Source: CAVOJY01 sp963696405 (GTDB taxonomy: Bacteria > Chloroflexota > Limnocylindria > Limnocylindrales > CSP1-4). Taken from it: DNA of 64,000 nt. Of this stretch, positions 54,286 to 61,648 are shown piece by piece. The DNA lies in assembly GCA_963696405.1 (NCBI GenBank), contig CAVOJY010000005.1:124001-188000 (forward strand). The letters are read 5' to 3'. The position numbers and the translations under genes were made by a program. Below the pieces are notes generated by a model. The model saw only the letters and a program-made list of their open reading frames with translations, ran no database searches and was not told where the DNA came from. Position 1 is the stretch's first letter. Each line of letters begins with the position of its first letter.

Positions 54286-54582
54286 ATGCAGACGGTCGAG
54301 CTCACCCTTCGCAACGAGAGCGGCCTCCACGCCCGGCCTGCGGCGCTCTTCGTCCAGGCGGCGGCCAGGTTCGCCTCGAAGATCACGATCGAGAATCTCG
54401 ACCGGGCGATGCGGCCGGTGGATGCGAAGTCGATCCTCATGGTGCTCACGACCGGCGTGGGGCGCGGCCAGCGGGTTCGGCTGACGGCCGATGGCCCCGA
54501 CGAGGCGGAGGCGATTGCCGCGCTGGAGTCGGCGATCCGGGCAGGGCTGGGCGAGCCCGTCGCGGAGGACGAGGCGGGGTAG
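54286..54582 (+). CDS. ptsH: PTS phosphocarrier protein HPr
   Basis: A 98-residue HPr. The phosphorylated His15 lies in ESGLHARPAA and the regulatory serine region is present as DAKSILMVL (Ser48). The C-terminal helix AEAIAALESAI is normal. The ATG is preceded by TACCCT 7 nt upstream and no ribosome site, so a leaderless message is likely. Enzyme I is encoded 440 bp away on the other strand, but no sugar-specific Enzyme II is in the window. HPr may serve regulation or another acceptor such as a dihydroxyacetone kinase. Confidence 0.93.
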   Translation: MQTVELTLRNESGLHARPAALFVQAAARFASKITIENLDRAMRPVDAKSILMVLTTGVGRGQRVRLTADGPDEAEAIAALESAIRAGLGEPVAEDEAG

Positions 54583-55021
54583 CGGGCGTCGGATCGCCCG
54601 CCGGTCCTGGCTCCTGCGGTGCCGGGTCCCGCCAGGCGGGAACACGGGGGATCGGCCGCCCGTCAGCGCCATAGTCCCGCCACGCGGGAGGGCGGTCGGG
54701 TCAGCCGCCGGTTTCTGCCAGATTCCCGCCAGGCGGGAGCGCGGCTTGCCGTGGACGTTCAGCCGGCACGCCTGGCCCGATCGGCCGAGGGAATCCGTGC
54801 TCAGCCGGGATCACCGGCGCCGCCCAAACCCGTGCGTCGGCTGCCGAACGCCCGCGTGGCGGGAATGTGGCAGGGCGCGACAGTCGGCCCCCTCCACGGG
54901 AACACGGCAGGTCGGGCAGGGCCGGGCCGCAGGTTGAGCCGGGGTCGGGCAGGGGCGGGGCCGCAGGTTGAGCCGGCGGTCGGGCGAAATCCGTGCTGGT
55001 CGCTCCCGGGAGCCTCGGCGC
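54583..55021. repeat. Palindrome-rich spacer between ptsH and ptsI
   Basis: A non-coding region with four related short palindromes: TCCCGCC-A-GGCGGGA at 54627-54641 and 54724-54738, TCCCGC-CAC-GCGGGA at 54675-54689, and CCCGC-GTG-GCGGG at 54851-54863. A tandem repeat follows, in which CCGCAGGTTGAGCCGG occurs twice (54927-54942 and 54961-54976) and GTCGGGC three times, with a period of 33-35 bp. The palindromes resemble dispersed REP-type hairpins or reiterated protein sites. The two genes converge, so some may act as terminators. Confidence 0.65.
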
Positions 55022-56761
55022 TCACGGCGCGGTTGTCGCAGCCAGCAAGCGCGTGAAGCGGTCCCGTGCCTCGGCGGCGGAGGCGTCTGCCTGCGCGCGC
55101 TCCGCCTCCTCTCGCACGGCCTGCGCCATGACGGCACGGATGGCGCGCCGGACGGCGGCCAGGCTCCCCGCCGCCATGCTCAGCTGCCGGATCCCGAGCC
55201 CGACGAGCGCGAGGGCGGCCACCGGATCGCCAGCCATCTCGCCGCAGACGGACAGCTCGATGCGGGCCGCCGCGGCGCGTTCGACCGCCTCGCGCACGAG
55301 CCGAAGGAGCGCAGGGTGCATGGGATCGTGATAGCGCCGGAGGGCCGCGTTGCCCCGGTCGGACGCGAGGGTGTACTGGAGCAGGTCGTTCGTCCCGAGG
55401 CTGGCGAACGACAGGCGCGGGAAGAACGAATCGCCGACCAGGATCGCGGATGGGATCTCGAGCATGACCCCGAGGGCGACCGGTGCAAACACGTCGCCGC
55501 GCGCAACGAGGTCCGCGCGCGCCCGGTCGGCCAGCTCGAGGAGCGTGGCTGCGTCGCCCGCGTCGGCGACCATCGGCGCCATCACCTTGACCGGGCCCGC
55601 GACGGCCGCCCGCATGGCCGCCCGCAGTTGCGCCAGGAAAAGACCCGGCTCCTGCGCGGCCAGCCGCAGGGCCCGCACCCCGAGGAATGGGTTCGCCTCG
55701 GGTGCGATCCGAACGTAGGGGATCGGCTTGTCGCCACCCACGTCGAGGAGGCGAATCGTCACCGGGTGCGGCGCGAAGGCCTCGACGGCAGCGCGGTAGG
55801 CCCGGAGCTGCTCCTCCTCGGTCGGGGCCGCCGGCCGTTCAAGGAAGAGGAACTCCGTGCGGAAGAGACCCGCGCCGCTCGCCCCAAGCTCGACCGCGCG
55901 GGCGGCCTCCTGCGGCTTCCCGATGTTCGCCAGCAGCGCGATCTCCACCCCGTCACGCGTGGCGGCGGGCAGCACCGCCTCCGCCAGCGCCACCTCCTCG
56001 GCATGACGCGCGACGTGCGCGCGATGGTCGAAGTCCGCGGCAGCGACAGCGTCCGGCGCGATGACGACTTCGCCGCTCCCGCCGTCCACCAGCAGCTCGG
56101 CGGCGGCGAATTCCGGCCGCACCAGGGCCGTCAGCAGGCCGGCAACCCCGACGACCGCCGGGATGCCGTAGGCGCGGGCCAGGATCGCTGTGTGCGCCGT
56201 CGGCGACCCCGTTTCGAGGGCGAACCCCAGGAGGCGGTCGCGGGGGAGCGTCGCGGCGACGGACGGCGCGAGGTCCGCCGCCACGACCAGGCTGGGAAGC
56301 GGGAGCCCCGGCTCCCCGGGATCCGACAGCCCGGCGGCCCGCCGGGCGATTCGGCCGACGACGTCGTGGACATCGGCGGCACGCGCCGCGAGCAGCTCGT
56401 CGCCGAGCCCGCCAAGCTGGTCGGCCAGGGTTGCACCCGCGTCGAGTATCGCCCCTACCGCGTCCATGCCCCGGCCGCGAACCGCCTCTTGCGCGAGAGC
56501 GGCGAGCGCCGAGTCGCGGGCCATCGCCGCCTGCGCGGCAAAGATCGCACCCTCGTCGGGATGCCCGGCCCCCGTGAGGCGCTCGGCAAGGACGTCGAGC
56601 TCGCCGGCGGCGCGGGCGCTCGCGGCGGCCAGCCGGGCCAGCTCCGCCTCCGCCTCGCCGGCCTCGATCATCCGGCCGGCGGGTGACCGGGACGGCTCGA
56701 CCCGGACCCAGGGACCGCGGGCCACGCCCTCCGAGGCAGGCACGCCGCGCAGGATCTTCAT
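55022..56761 (-). CDS. ptsI: PTS Enzyme I (phosphoenolpyruvate-protein phosphotransferase)
   Basis: A 579-residue enzyme transferring phosphate from PEP to HPr. The start MKILRGVPASEGVARGP is typical. The phosphorylated His190 lies in ETGSPTAHTAILAR. The PEP-binding C-terminal domain has GASGAGLFRTEFLFLERP, DVGGDKPIPY, GVMLEIPSAI, SLGTNDLLQYTLASDR and the active Cys in SVCGEMAGDP. Length is normal. The ATG follows CACAAT by 6 nt, again leaderless in style. It converges on ptsH and is divergent from archease. Confidence 0.94.
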   Translation of the reverse strand: MKILRGVPASEGVARGPWVRVEPSRSPAGRMIEAGEAEAELARLAAASARAAGELDVLAERLTGAGHPDEGAIFAAQAAMARDSALAALAQEAVRGRGMDAVGAILDAGATLADQLGGLGDELLAARAADVHDVVGRIARRAAGLSDPGEPGLPLPSLVVAADLAPSVAATLPRDRLLGFALETGSPTAHTAILARAYGIPAVVGVAGLLTALVRPEFAAAELLVDGGSGEVVIAPDAVAAADFDHRAHVARHAEEVALAEAVLPAATRDGVEIALLANIGKPQEAARAVELGASGAGLFRTEFLFLERPAAPTEEEQLRAYRAAVEAFAPHPVTIRLLDVGGDKPIPYVRIAPEANPFLGVRALRLAAQEPGLFLAQLRAAMRAAVAGPVKVMAPMVADAGDAATLLELADRARADLVARGDVFAPVALGVMLEIPSAILVGDSFFPRLSFASLGTNDLLQYTLASDRGNAALRRYHDPMHPALLRLVREAVERAAAARIELSVCGEMAGDPVAALALVGLGIRQLSMAAGSLAAVRRAIRAVMAQAVREEAERAQADASAAEARDRFTRLLAATTAP

Positions 56762-56906
56762 GCGGGGATTGTGCCCCGTGTGGCACCTCGCCGACAGGGG
56801 TACCCTGACCCGGGGTGACGACGTGACCACGAGCCGGAACCGGCGGTCGTCGGGAACCGCCTCCAGGGGCGCTCCTGCTCGGGCTGGGGCCGGACCAGGA
56901 GCTACG

Positions 56907-57440
56907 GTGACCGCGCGCGGCCGCGAGATCCTCCCGCACACGGCCGACACCGGTCTCCGCGCCTGGGCGCCCGACCTGCCCGGGCTCTTCGAGGAGGCAG
57001 CGGCCGCGGTTGCCGAGATCGCCGCGGAGGTCCCGGCAACGGTCCGGGCGGATGTGGCCAGCGGAGTGCCCGGCGGTGGCATCGCCAGTGGGGTCCCCGG
57101 CGGTGGTAAGGCCGCTGGAGTGCCCGGCGGTGGCACCGTCGTGGGCGCCGACGAGGGCCGGATCCTCCTCGACGCGCCCGACCTCGTCGGCCTCGCCTTT
57201 GCCTGGCTCAACGAGCTCGTCGGCCTCGCCGACGTCCGCCACGCCGCGCTCGCGGGCACGTGCGTTCAGCGGGTTGGCGTGGCCGCCGGCGGGTGCCAGA
57301 TCGAGGCTCGCGCCTGGTTCGTGGACAGGGCGGCGCCCGGCGTCCGGCTGCGCCACGACGTGAAATCCGCGACGTACCACGGCCTCGCCGTTGAGCGGGA
57401 AGGCGAGACGTGGTCGCTCACCGCGTACCTGGACATCTGA
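56907..57440 (+). CDS. Archease with a GVPGGG repeat insertion
   Basis: A 177-residue archease, the activator that lets RtcB become guanylylated repeatedly. The family pattern is PHTADTGLRAWAPDLPGLFEEAAAAVAEI at the start, AFAWLNELVGLADV in the middle, and RHDVKSATYHGLAVE near the end, with the metal-binding Asp residues at both sites. Between residues about 50 and 80 there is an insertion with three GVPGGG units (SGVPGGG, SGVPGGG, AGVPGGG) encoded by tandem 24-30 bp DNA repeats. It starts at GTG with AGGAG 6 nt upstream. The stop overlaps the rtcB ATG as TGATG. Confidence 0.9.
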   Translation: MTARGREILPHTADTGLRAWAPDLPGLFEEAAAAVAEIAAEVPATVRADVASGVPGGGIASGVPGGGKAAGVPGGGTVVGADEGRILLDAPDLVGLAFAWLNELVGLADVRHAALAGTCVQRVGVAAGGCQIEARAWFVDRAAPGVRLRHDVKSATYHGLAVEREGETWSLTAYLDI

Positions 57441-58984
57441 TGTCGCGCAGCGCGTCCGGATCGGCCCGCGCTTCGCCGACCCGGACCCCGGCGACCCCCT
57501 CACGCCTCGAGCGGGTCGACGCCTGGACGTGGCGGCTCCCGCGCGACGAGCGGGCGGGCATGCGCGTGGACGGCGTCGTTTTCGCGGACGACCGGCTCAT
57601 GGCGACGCTCCGCGACGACCCGGCGCTTGTCCAGGTGGCCAACGTTGCCACGCTCCCGGGGATCGTGGGCGCGTCACTCGCCATGCCCGACGTTCACTGG
57701 GGATACGGCTTCCCGGTCGGTGGCGTCGCGGCGACCCGAATCGACGACGGCGTCATCAGCCCCGGCGGCATCGGGTTCGACATCAACTGCGGCGTGCGCC
57801 TCCTTCGTTCGAACCTCGAGGCCGGTGACGTCCGCCGTGTGCTCGAGCGCCTGGCCGACGCGCTCTTCCGGGCGGTCCCGAGCGGCGTCGGCGCCAAAGC
57901 CCGGCGCAGGCTGACGGAGTCCGAGCTGGACGCCGTCCTTCGCCGGGGCGCGCGGTGGGCGGTCCAGGGCGGCTTTGGCTGGCGGGAGGACATCGAGCGG
58001 ACCGAGGAGGGCGGATCGATGGAGGGCGCCGACCCGAACGCCCTCTCAGTCCGGGCCCGCGCCCGAGGCATCGACCAGCTCGGCACGCTCGGCTCGGGCA
58101 ACCACTTCCTTGAGGTGGGCGTGGTCGAGCGGATCTTCGACCCTGCGGCCGCGGCAGCCTTCGGGCTGCGACCCGGCCAGGTCACGGTGGCGATCCACTG
58201 CGGGTCGCGCGGCCTGGGCCACCAGGTCTGCACGGACAGCCTCGCGACGATGGACCGGGCGGCGGCCCGGTACGGCATCTCGCTCCCGGACCGCCAGCTC
58301 GCCTGCGCGCCGGCTCGATCGCCGGAGGCGCAGGCCTACATCGCGACGATGACGGCGGCGGCCAACTTCGCATGGGCCAACCGACAGGTCATCGCCCACC
58401 ACGTTCGAGGGGCCTTCGAGCGCGTGTTCGGCGCAAGTGCCGAGTCGCTGGGCCTCCACCTCGTCTACGACCTCAGCCACAACATCGCGAAACGCGAACG
58501 CCACCGCGTGCCGTTCGTCGGTGGCGGCGAGGCCGCTCGCGGGGGCGGGGACGGGAACGGGGCAACGGCGGAGGTCTGGGTCCACCGCAAGGGGGCGACG
58601 CGGGCGTTCCCCGCCGGCCATCCGGACATTCCCGAGGAGTACCGGGCGGTCGGGCAGCCCGTCCTGGTGCCGGGCGACATGGGCCGGGCGTCGTACGTGG
58701 CCGTGGGGGCGCCGGGCTCCATGGAGCGGAGCTTCGGCTCGGCCTGCCACGGGGCCGGGCGGAACCTCTCGCGCCACGCGGCGGTGCGCGCCCTGCGAGG
58801 CGTGGACGTGGTCCGCAGCCTGGCCGCCGAAGGCATCATCGTCCGCGCCGAGCGCCGAGACCTCCTCGCGGAAGAGGCCTCGATCGCCTACAAGGATGTG
58901 GACACGGTGGTCGAGGTCTCGGAGGGCGCCGGGCTCATCCGCCGCGTGGCGCGCCTCCGGCCGCTCGCCGTGGTCAAGGGGTAG
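57440..58984 (+). CDS. rtcB: RNA-splicing ligase RtcB
   Basis: A 514-residue GTP/Mn-dependent ligase joining 2',3'-cyclic phosphate (3'-phosphate) to 5'-OH RNA ends. Metal and nucleotide residues are visible: Cys117 in GFDINCGVRLL, GSGNHFLEVG, HCGSRGLGHQ, YDLSHNIAK and the guanylylated His in SACHGAGRNLSR. PDVHWGYGFPVGG is the typical N-terminal motif. The first 25 residues are a Ser/Ala/Thr-rich extension. It is coupled to the archease gene by a one-base overlap, the known functional pair for RNA repair. Confidence 0.95.
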   Translation: MSRSASGSARASPTRTPATPSRLERVDAWTWRLPRDERAGMRVDGVVFADDRLMATLRDDPALVQVANVATLPGIVGASLAMPDVHWGYGFPVGGVAATRIDDGVISPGGIGFDINCGVRLLRSNLEAGDVRRVLERLADALFRAVPSGVGAKARRRLTESELDAVLRRGARWAVQGGFGWREDIERTEEGGSMEGADPNALSVRARARGIDQLGTLGSGNHFLEVGVVERIFDPAAAAAFGLRPGQVTVAIHCGSRGLGHQVCTDSLATMDRAAARYGISLPDRQLACAPARSPEAQAYIATMTAAANFAWANRQVIAHHVRGAFERVFGASAESLGLHLVYDLSHNIAKRERHRVPFVGGGEAARGGGDGNGATAEVWVHRKGATRAFPAGHPDIPEEYRAVGQPVLVPGDMGRASYVAVGAPGSMERSFGSACHGAGRNLSRHAAVRALRGVDVVRSLAAEGIIVRAERRDLLAEEASIAYKDVDTVVEVSEGAGLIRRVARLRPLAVVKG

Positions 58985-58992
58985 AACAGAAC

Positions 58993-59032
58993 GCGGGCGC
59001 AGTGCCTGAAGGGACAGGCCACCGGCGCCCGC
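58993..59032. terminator. Nested hairpin after rtcB
   Basis: Outer arms GCGGGCGC (58993-59000) and GCGCCCGC (59025-59032) are a perfect 8-bp match. An inner stem GCCTG/CAGGC (59004-59008 with 59015-59019) sits in the loop. It lies 9 bp after the rtcB stop and before the convergent gene end at 59084, so it probably ends transcription from both sides. Confidence 0.6.
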
Positions 59033-59083
59033 GCTCCGCTGGCGGGAAGCTCCCTGGATCGGGTACAGGGAAGCGCCTCGAAT

Positions 59084-60124
59084 TCAGGCGCCCGGCGCGG
59101 GCGTGGGGGTCGGCGACGAGCCGGGCACCGGCCCGTTCTCATCATTGTCGCCCCAACCGCCGCCCATGTGACCGCCGCCCCGGCCGCCGCGGCCGCCGAG
59201 CGGTCCGGCGCCCCACGGCAGGCCGCCGTCGGCCAGGCGCGCGTCGACCCGCTGCAGGGCCGCGGTCTCCTGGTCCGCTGTGATCGTACCCTTCGTCACG
59301 GCAGCGTCGAGCTGGCTCTTGACCTCGGCCCGGATGGCCGCCGAGAGCGTGTCGTACGCGACGCTGTGCTTCTGGGCGATCGTCTTCAGGTCCTCGCCGC
59401 CCTTGAGCGCGCCGAGTTCCGTCAACAGGGTCTGGCGGTCGATCTTCAGCGCCGTGGCTGCGGTGTCGAGAATGGCGGTCGTGTCGACCGGGACCCCAGC
59501 GCCCGCCCCGTGCATCTCGCCCCGGTCACCGTCGAACCCGTCCATACCGGGGGCGAACGGCATCATCATGCCGCCGAACCAGCCCTTGCCCATGTGGCCC
59601 GGGCCTGCGGCGCAGGACCCATCGGCCGCGGACAGCTGGCCCTTCAGGTAGGCACCCTGGTCGGCCGTCAGCCGGCCGTCCTTCACCATCTGGTCGATCG
59701 TGTCGCCGGCAGCGCCGACGAGCGCCTGCTCGAGTGTCGAGACGGACACGTTGAGCCGTGTGGCGAGGTTCTCGAGGTAGGTCTGGCACGCCTCCGTGCG
59801 GGCGTCGGGGGAGGCCGACGCGCCCGGCACCGGGCTCGCGGCCGCGACGACCGCGGGTGACGAGCTGGGGGCGGCCTGGCCGCCCGCGGTGGCCTGATCG
59901 TTTGTGCCCGGTCCGCTCATGGCGGCGGCGCTGGCCACGAGGGCCCCGAGGAGCAGCAGCACGAGGCCGCCGGCCGCCAGCAGGCGCCGGCTACCTCCGC
60001 CGCCCGCCCGAACGGGGGCGACGGGCTGCACGTACTCGGGAGCCGTGGCAGGGGGTACCCACGGCCCGACGGGCACCGATTCGCCGGTACCACCATCGGA
60101 GACGCGTGTGGGTTCTTCGGTCAT
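59084..60124 (-). CDS. Membrane-anchored helical repeat protein, paralogue of the 25040 gene
   Basis: A 346-residue protein starting at MTEEPTRVSD after GAGGAAG. A Pro/Gly-rich cytoplasmic part leads to one membrane helix (about 48-70, LLAAGGLVLLLLGALVASAAA). Two helical units follow, separated by a Met/Gly-rich loop (HMGKGWFGGMMMPFAPGMDGFDG). The second unit (LKTIAQKHSVAYDTLSAAIRAEVKSQLDAAVTKGTITADQ) aligns well with the 25040 protein (LAKNHSVPYETLAKALRDAA, then AVTAGRITKAQ). The tail is Gly/Pro-rich. The Met/His/Gly-rich loop may bind metal. Function unknown. Confidence 0.75.
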   Translation of the reverse strand: MTEEPTRVSDGGTGESVPVGPWVPPATAPEYVQPVAPVRAGGGGSRRLLAAGGLVLLLLGALVASAAAMSGPGTNDQATAGGQAAPSSSPAVVAAASPVPGASASPDARTEACQTYLENLATRLNVSVSTLEQALVGAAGDTIDQMVKDGRLTADQGAYLKGQLSAADGSCAAGPGHMGKGWFGGMMMPFAPGMDGFDGDRGEMHGAGAGVPVDTTAILDTAATALKIDRQTLLTELGALKGGEDLKTIAQKHSVAYDTLSAAIRAEVKSQLDAAVTKGTITADQETAALQRVDARLADGGLPWGAGPLGGRGGRGGGHMGGGWGDNDENGPVPGSSPTPTPAPGA

Positions 60125-60189
60125 GTTCACTTCCTCGTGCGTGATGCCAATACGTTACGGCGAGATTGTCGATATCGTGGAACTGCGAC

Positions 60190-60220
60190 CTTGGAATGAT
60201 GTCCAGTGAAGCTTGGAATG
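60190..60220 (-). promoter_or_regulatory. Direct repeat upstream of the helical protein gene
   Basis: CTTGGAATG occurs twice with a 22-bp period (60190-60198 and 60212-60220), two helical turns apart, in the region upstream of the gene starting at 60124 and just beyond the apbE end at 60266. It may be a binding site for an unidentified regulator. Confidence 0.35.
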
Positions 60221-60265
60221 GGCTGAGAGAATCGGTGCCGGTTTCATCCGGACGCGGCGCGAGCG

Positions 60266-61063
60266 TCAGGAGAGGAGACGCTCGACGTCCGGCGTGAACT
60301 GGACGCTCCCCTCATCCGTGATGCCGTAGACGCCGTACCCGGGATGGCGGGCGACCCACGCGACGCCATCCACACCCATCGCGAACGCGGCCGTGGCGTA
60401 GGCGTCGGCGTAGGTGAGGCTCGGGCCGACCACGGTCACGCTGCGCAGCCCGCGCGGCGGCCGGCCCGTGTGCGGGTCCCTGATGTGCTCGCCGCGCTCA
60501 TAGGTGCCGGACGTCGCAACCGCAAGATCCCGAACCTCGAGCACGGCGGCGAGGCGATCGCCGAGGTCGGGGTGGCGGATTCCCACCCGCCACGGCCGGC
60601 CCGGGGCAGGCTCGCCGCGGGCGATCACGTCCCCGCCGGCGTTGATCGAGAAGTCGCGCGCGCCGGCCAGGCCCAGGATGTCACCGGCTGCCTCGATCGA
60701 CCAGCCCTTGACGAGGCCCGACGGGTCGAGCCCGCCGTCACGCCCGGCGCGGCGGATGTCGAAGTAGCCGTCGCTCGTCTCCCGCAGGTTCTCGCAGAGG
60801 GCGAGCACGTAGCGCAGATCCGCGCTGCAGCCGGTTTCCGAGAGCTCGCCGCGGGCGAGGCGGCTGACCTCGCTGTCGTCGCGGTACGTGCTGAACCGGG
60901 CCTCCACGTCGCGCAGGTGGGCGAGGGCCCCATCCAGGGCGGCCGGATCCACGCGGCCGTCGCGCACGTCGATGCTCACGACCGTGCCCATGAGCCGTTC
61001 CACGCGGTAGAGCCCCGGGACCCGTGCCAGGGCAGCACCGGCCTCCGGGGCCGCTGCCAGCAT
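60266..61063 (-). CDS. apbE: FAD:protein FMN transferase ApbE
   Basis: A 265-residue ApbE-family flavin transferase, which links FMN covalently to Thr/Ser of target proteins. Motifs are RLMGTVVSIDV at the start, the DPSGLVKGWSIEAAGDIL segment (about 112), FSINAGGDV, VATSGTYERGEHIRDPHTGRPP and the metal-binding TYADAYATAAFAMG. No signal peptide is visible, although many ApbE proteins are exported. It directly follows the FMN-binding protein gene, whose SGATYTS motif is its expected substrate. Confidence 0.92.
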   Translation of the reverse strand: MLAAAPEAGAALARVPGLYRVERLMGTVVSIDVRDGRVDPAALDGALAHLRDVEARFSTYRDDSEVSRLARGELSETGCSADLRYVLALCENLRETSDGYFDIRRAGRDGGLDPSGLVKGWSIEAAGDILGLAGARDFSINAGGDVIARGEPAPGRPWRVGIRHPDLGDRLAAVLEVRDLAVATSGTYERGEHIRDPHTGRPPRGLRSVTVVGPSLTYADAYATAAFAMGVDGVAWVARHPGYGVYGITDEGSVQFTPDVERLLS

Positions 61064-61621
61064 CTACATGCCCGCCTGGTCGAGTGCCGCCTGGAGCGAC
61101 CGCGCATACGCGTCGCTCGTGTACGTCGCGCCCGACACCAGGTCGACCTGGGCGCTCTGAGCCTGCAGTGCCGAACTGCGGAGGATCGGCTCCACGTACT
61201 CGCTGATCTGCGCCGAGCGAGGATCGTTGGCCGGCAGCTGGAGGGCAGTGACGTCGACGATCTTGCCGTTCGAGATGGTCACCTGGACCTGAACGGGACC
61301 GTACCGCGTGTTCACGACGTCGCCGCTGTACTGCCCGTCGCCTGTCGTGGCGAGCGGGGCTGCCGTCGCGACCGGGCTCGGCGTGGAGGGCGCGGCGCTC
61401 GCCTCGCCGGCCGCATCCGGCACGGTGGCGGTGGCCGTGGGTGCGCTGGTGGCCCGGCGGTCGCTCGTGGCCGTCGGAGCCGCGGAGGGCTGCCCGACGG
61501 CGACCACCCCCCCGCCGGCGCTGGCGGCGGTCACGGGTTGCGATGGCGTCTTGAAGCTGAAGAGCAGGACGAGACCGAGGGCGGTGACAACGAGGGCGGC
61601 GACGGCGCGTTTCGGGATCAC
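61064..61621 (-). CDS. Membrane-anchored FMN-binding domain protein
   Basis: A 185-residue protein with an N-terminal membrane anchor (VAALVVTALGLVLLFSF), a Pro/Thr/Ala-rich spacer (30-95) and an FMN_bind domain (about 97-185). The domain ends in the covalent flavinylation motif SGATYTSDAY; the Thr in SGAT is the usual FMN attachment residue. It probably carries electrons outside the membrane. The stop is adjacent to the apbE start. The ferric-reductase-like gene lies 27 bp upstream in the same operon. Confidence 0.9.
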   Translation of the reverse strand: MIPKRAVAALVVTALGLVLLFSFKTPSQPVTAASAGGGVVAVGQPSAAPTATSDRRATSAPTATATVPDAAGEASAAPSTPSPVATAAPLATTGDGQYSGDVVNTRYGPVQVQVTISNGKIVDVTALQLPANDPRSAQISEYVEPILRSSALQAQSAQVDLVSGATYTSDAYARSLQAALDQAGM

Positions 61622-61648
61622 GGCTGTTCTCCGTCGTGAGTGGACACG

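Noticed and set aside
54627..54976. CRISPR array
   Set aside because: Repeat units are short palindromes with irregular spacing, there are no uniform spacers and no cas genes.
57040..57145. CRISPR-like or mobile repeat in the archease gene
   Set aside because: The repeats stay in frame and encode GVPGGG within an intact protein.
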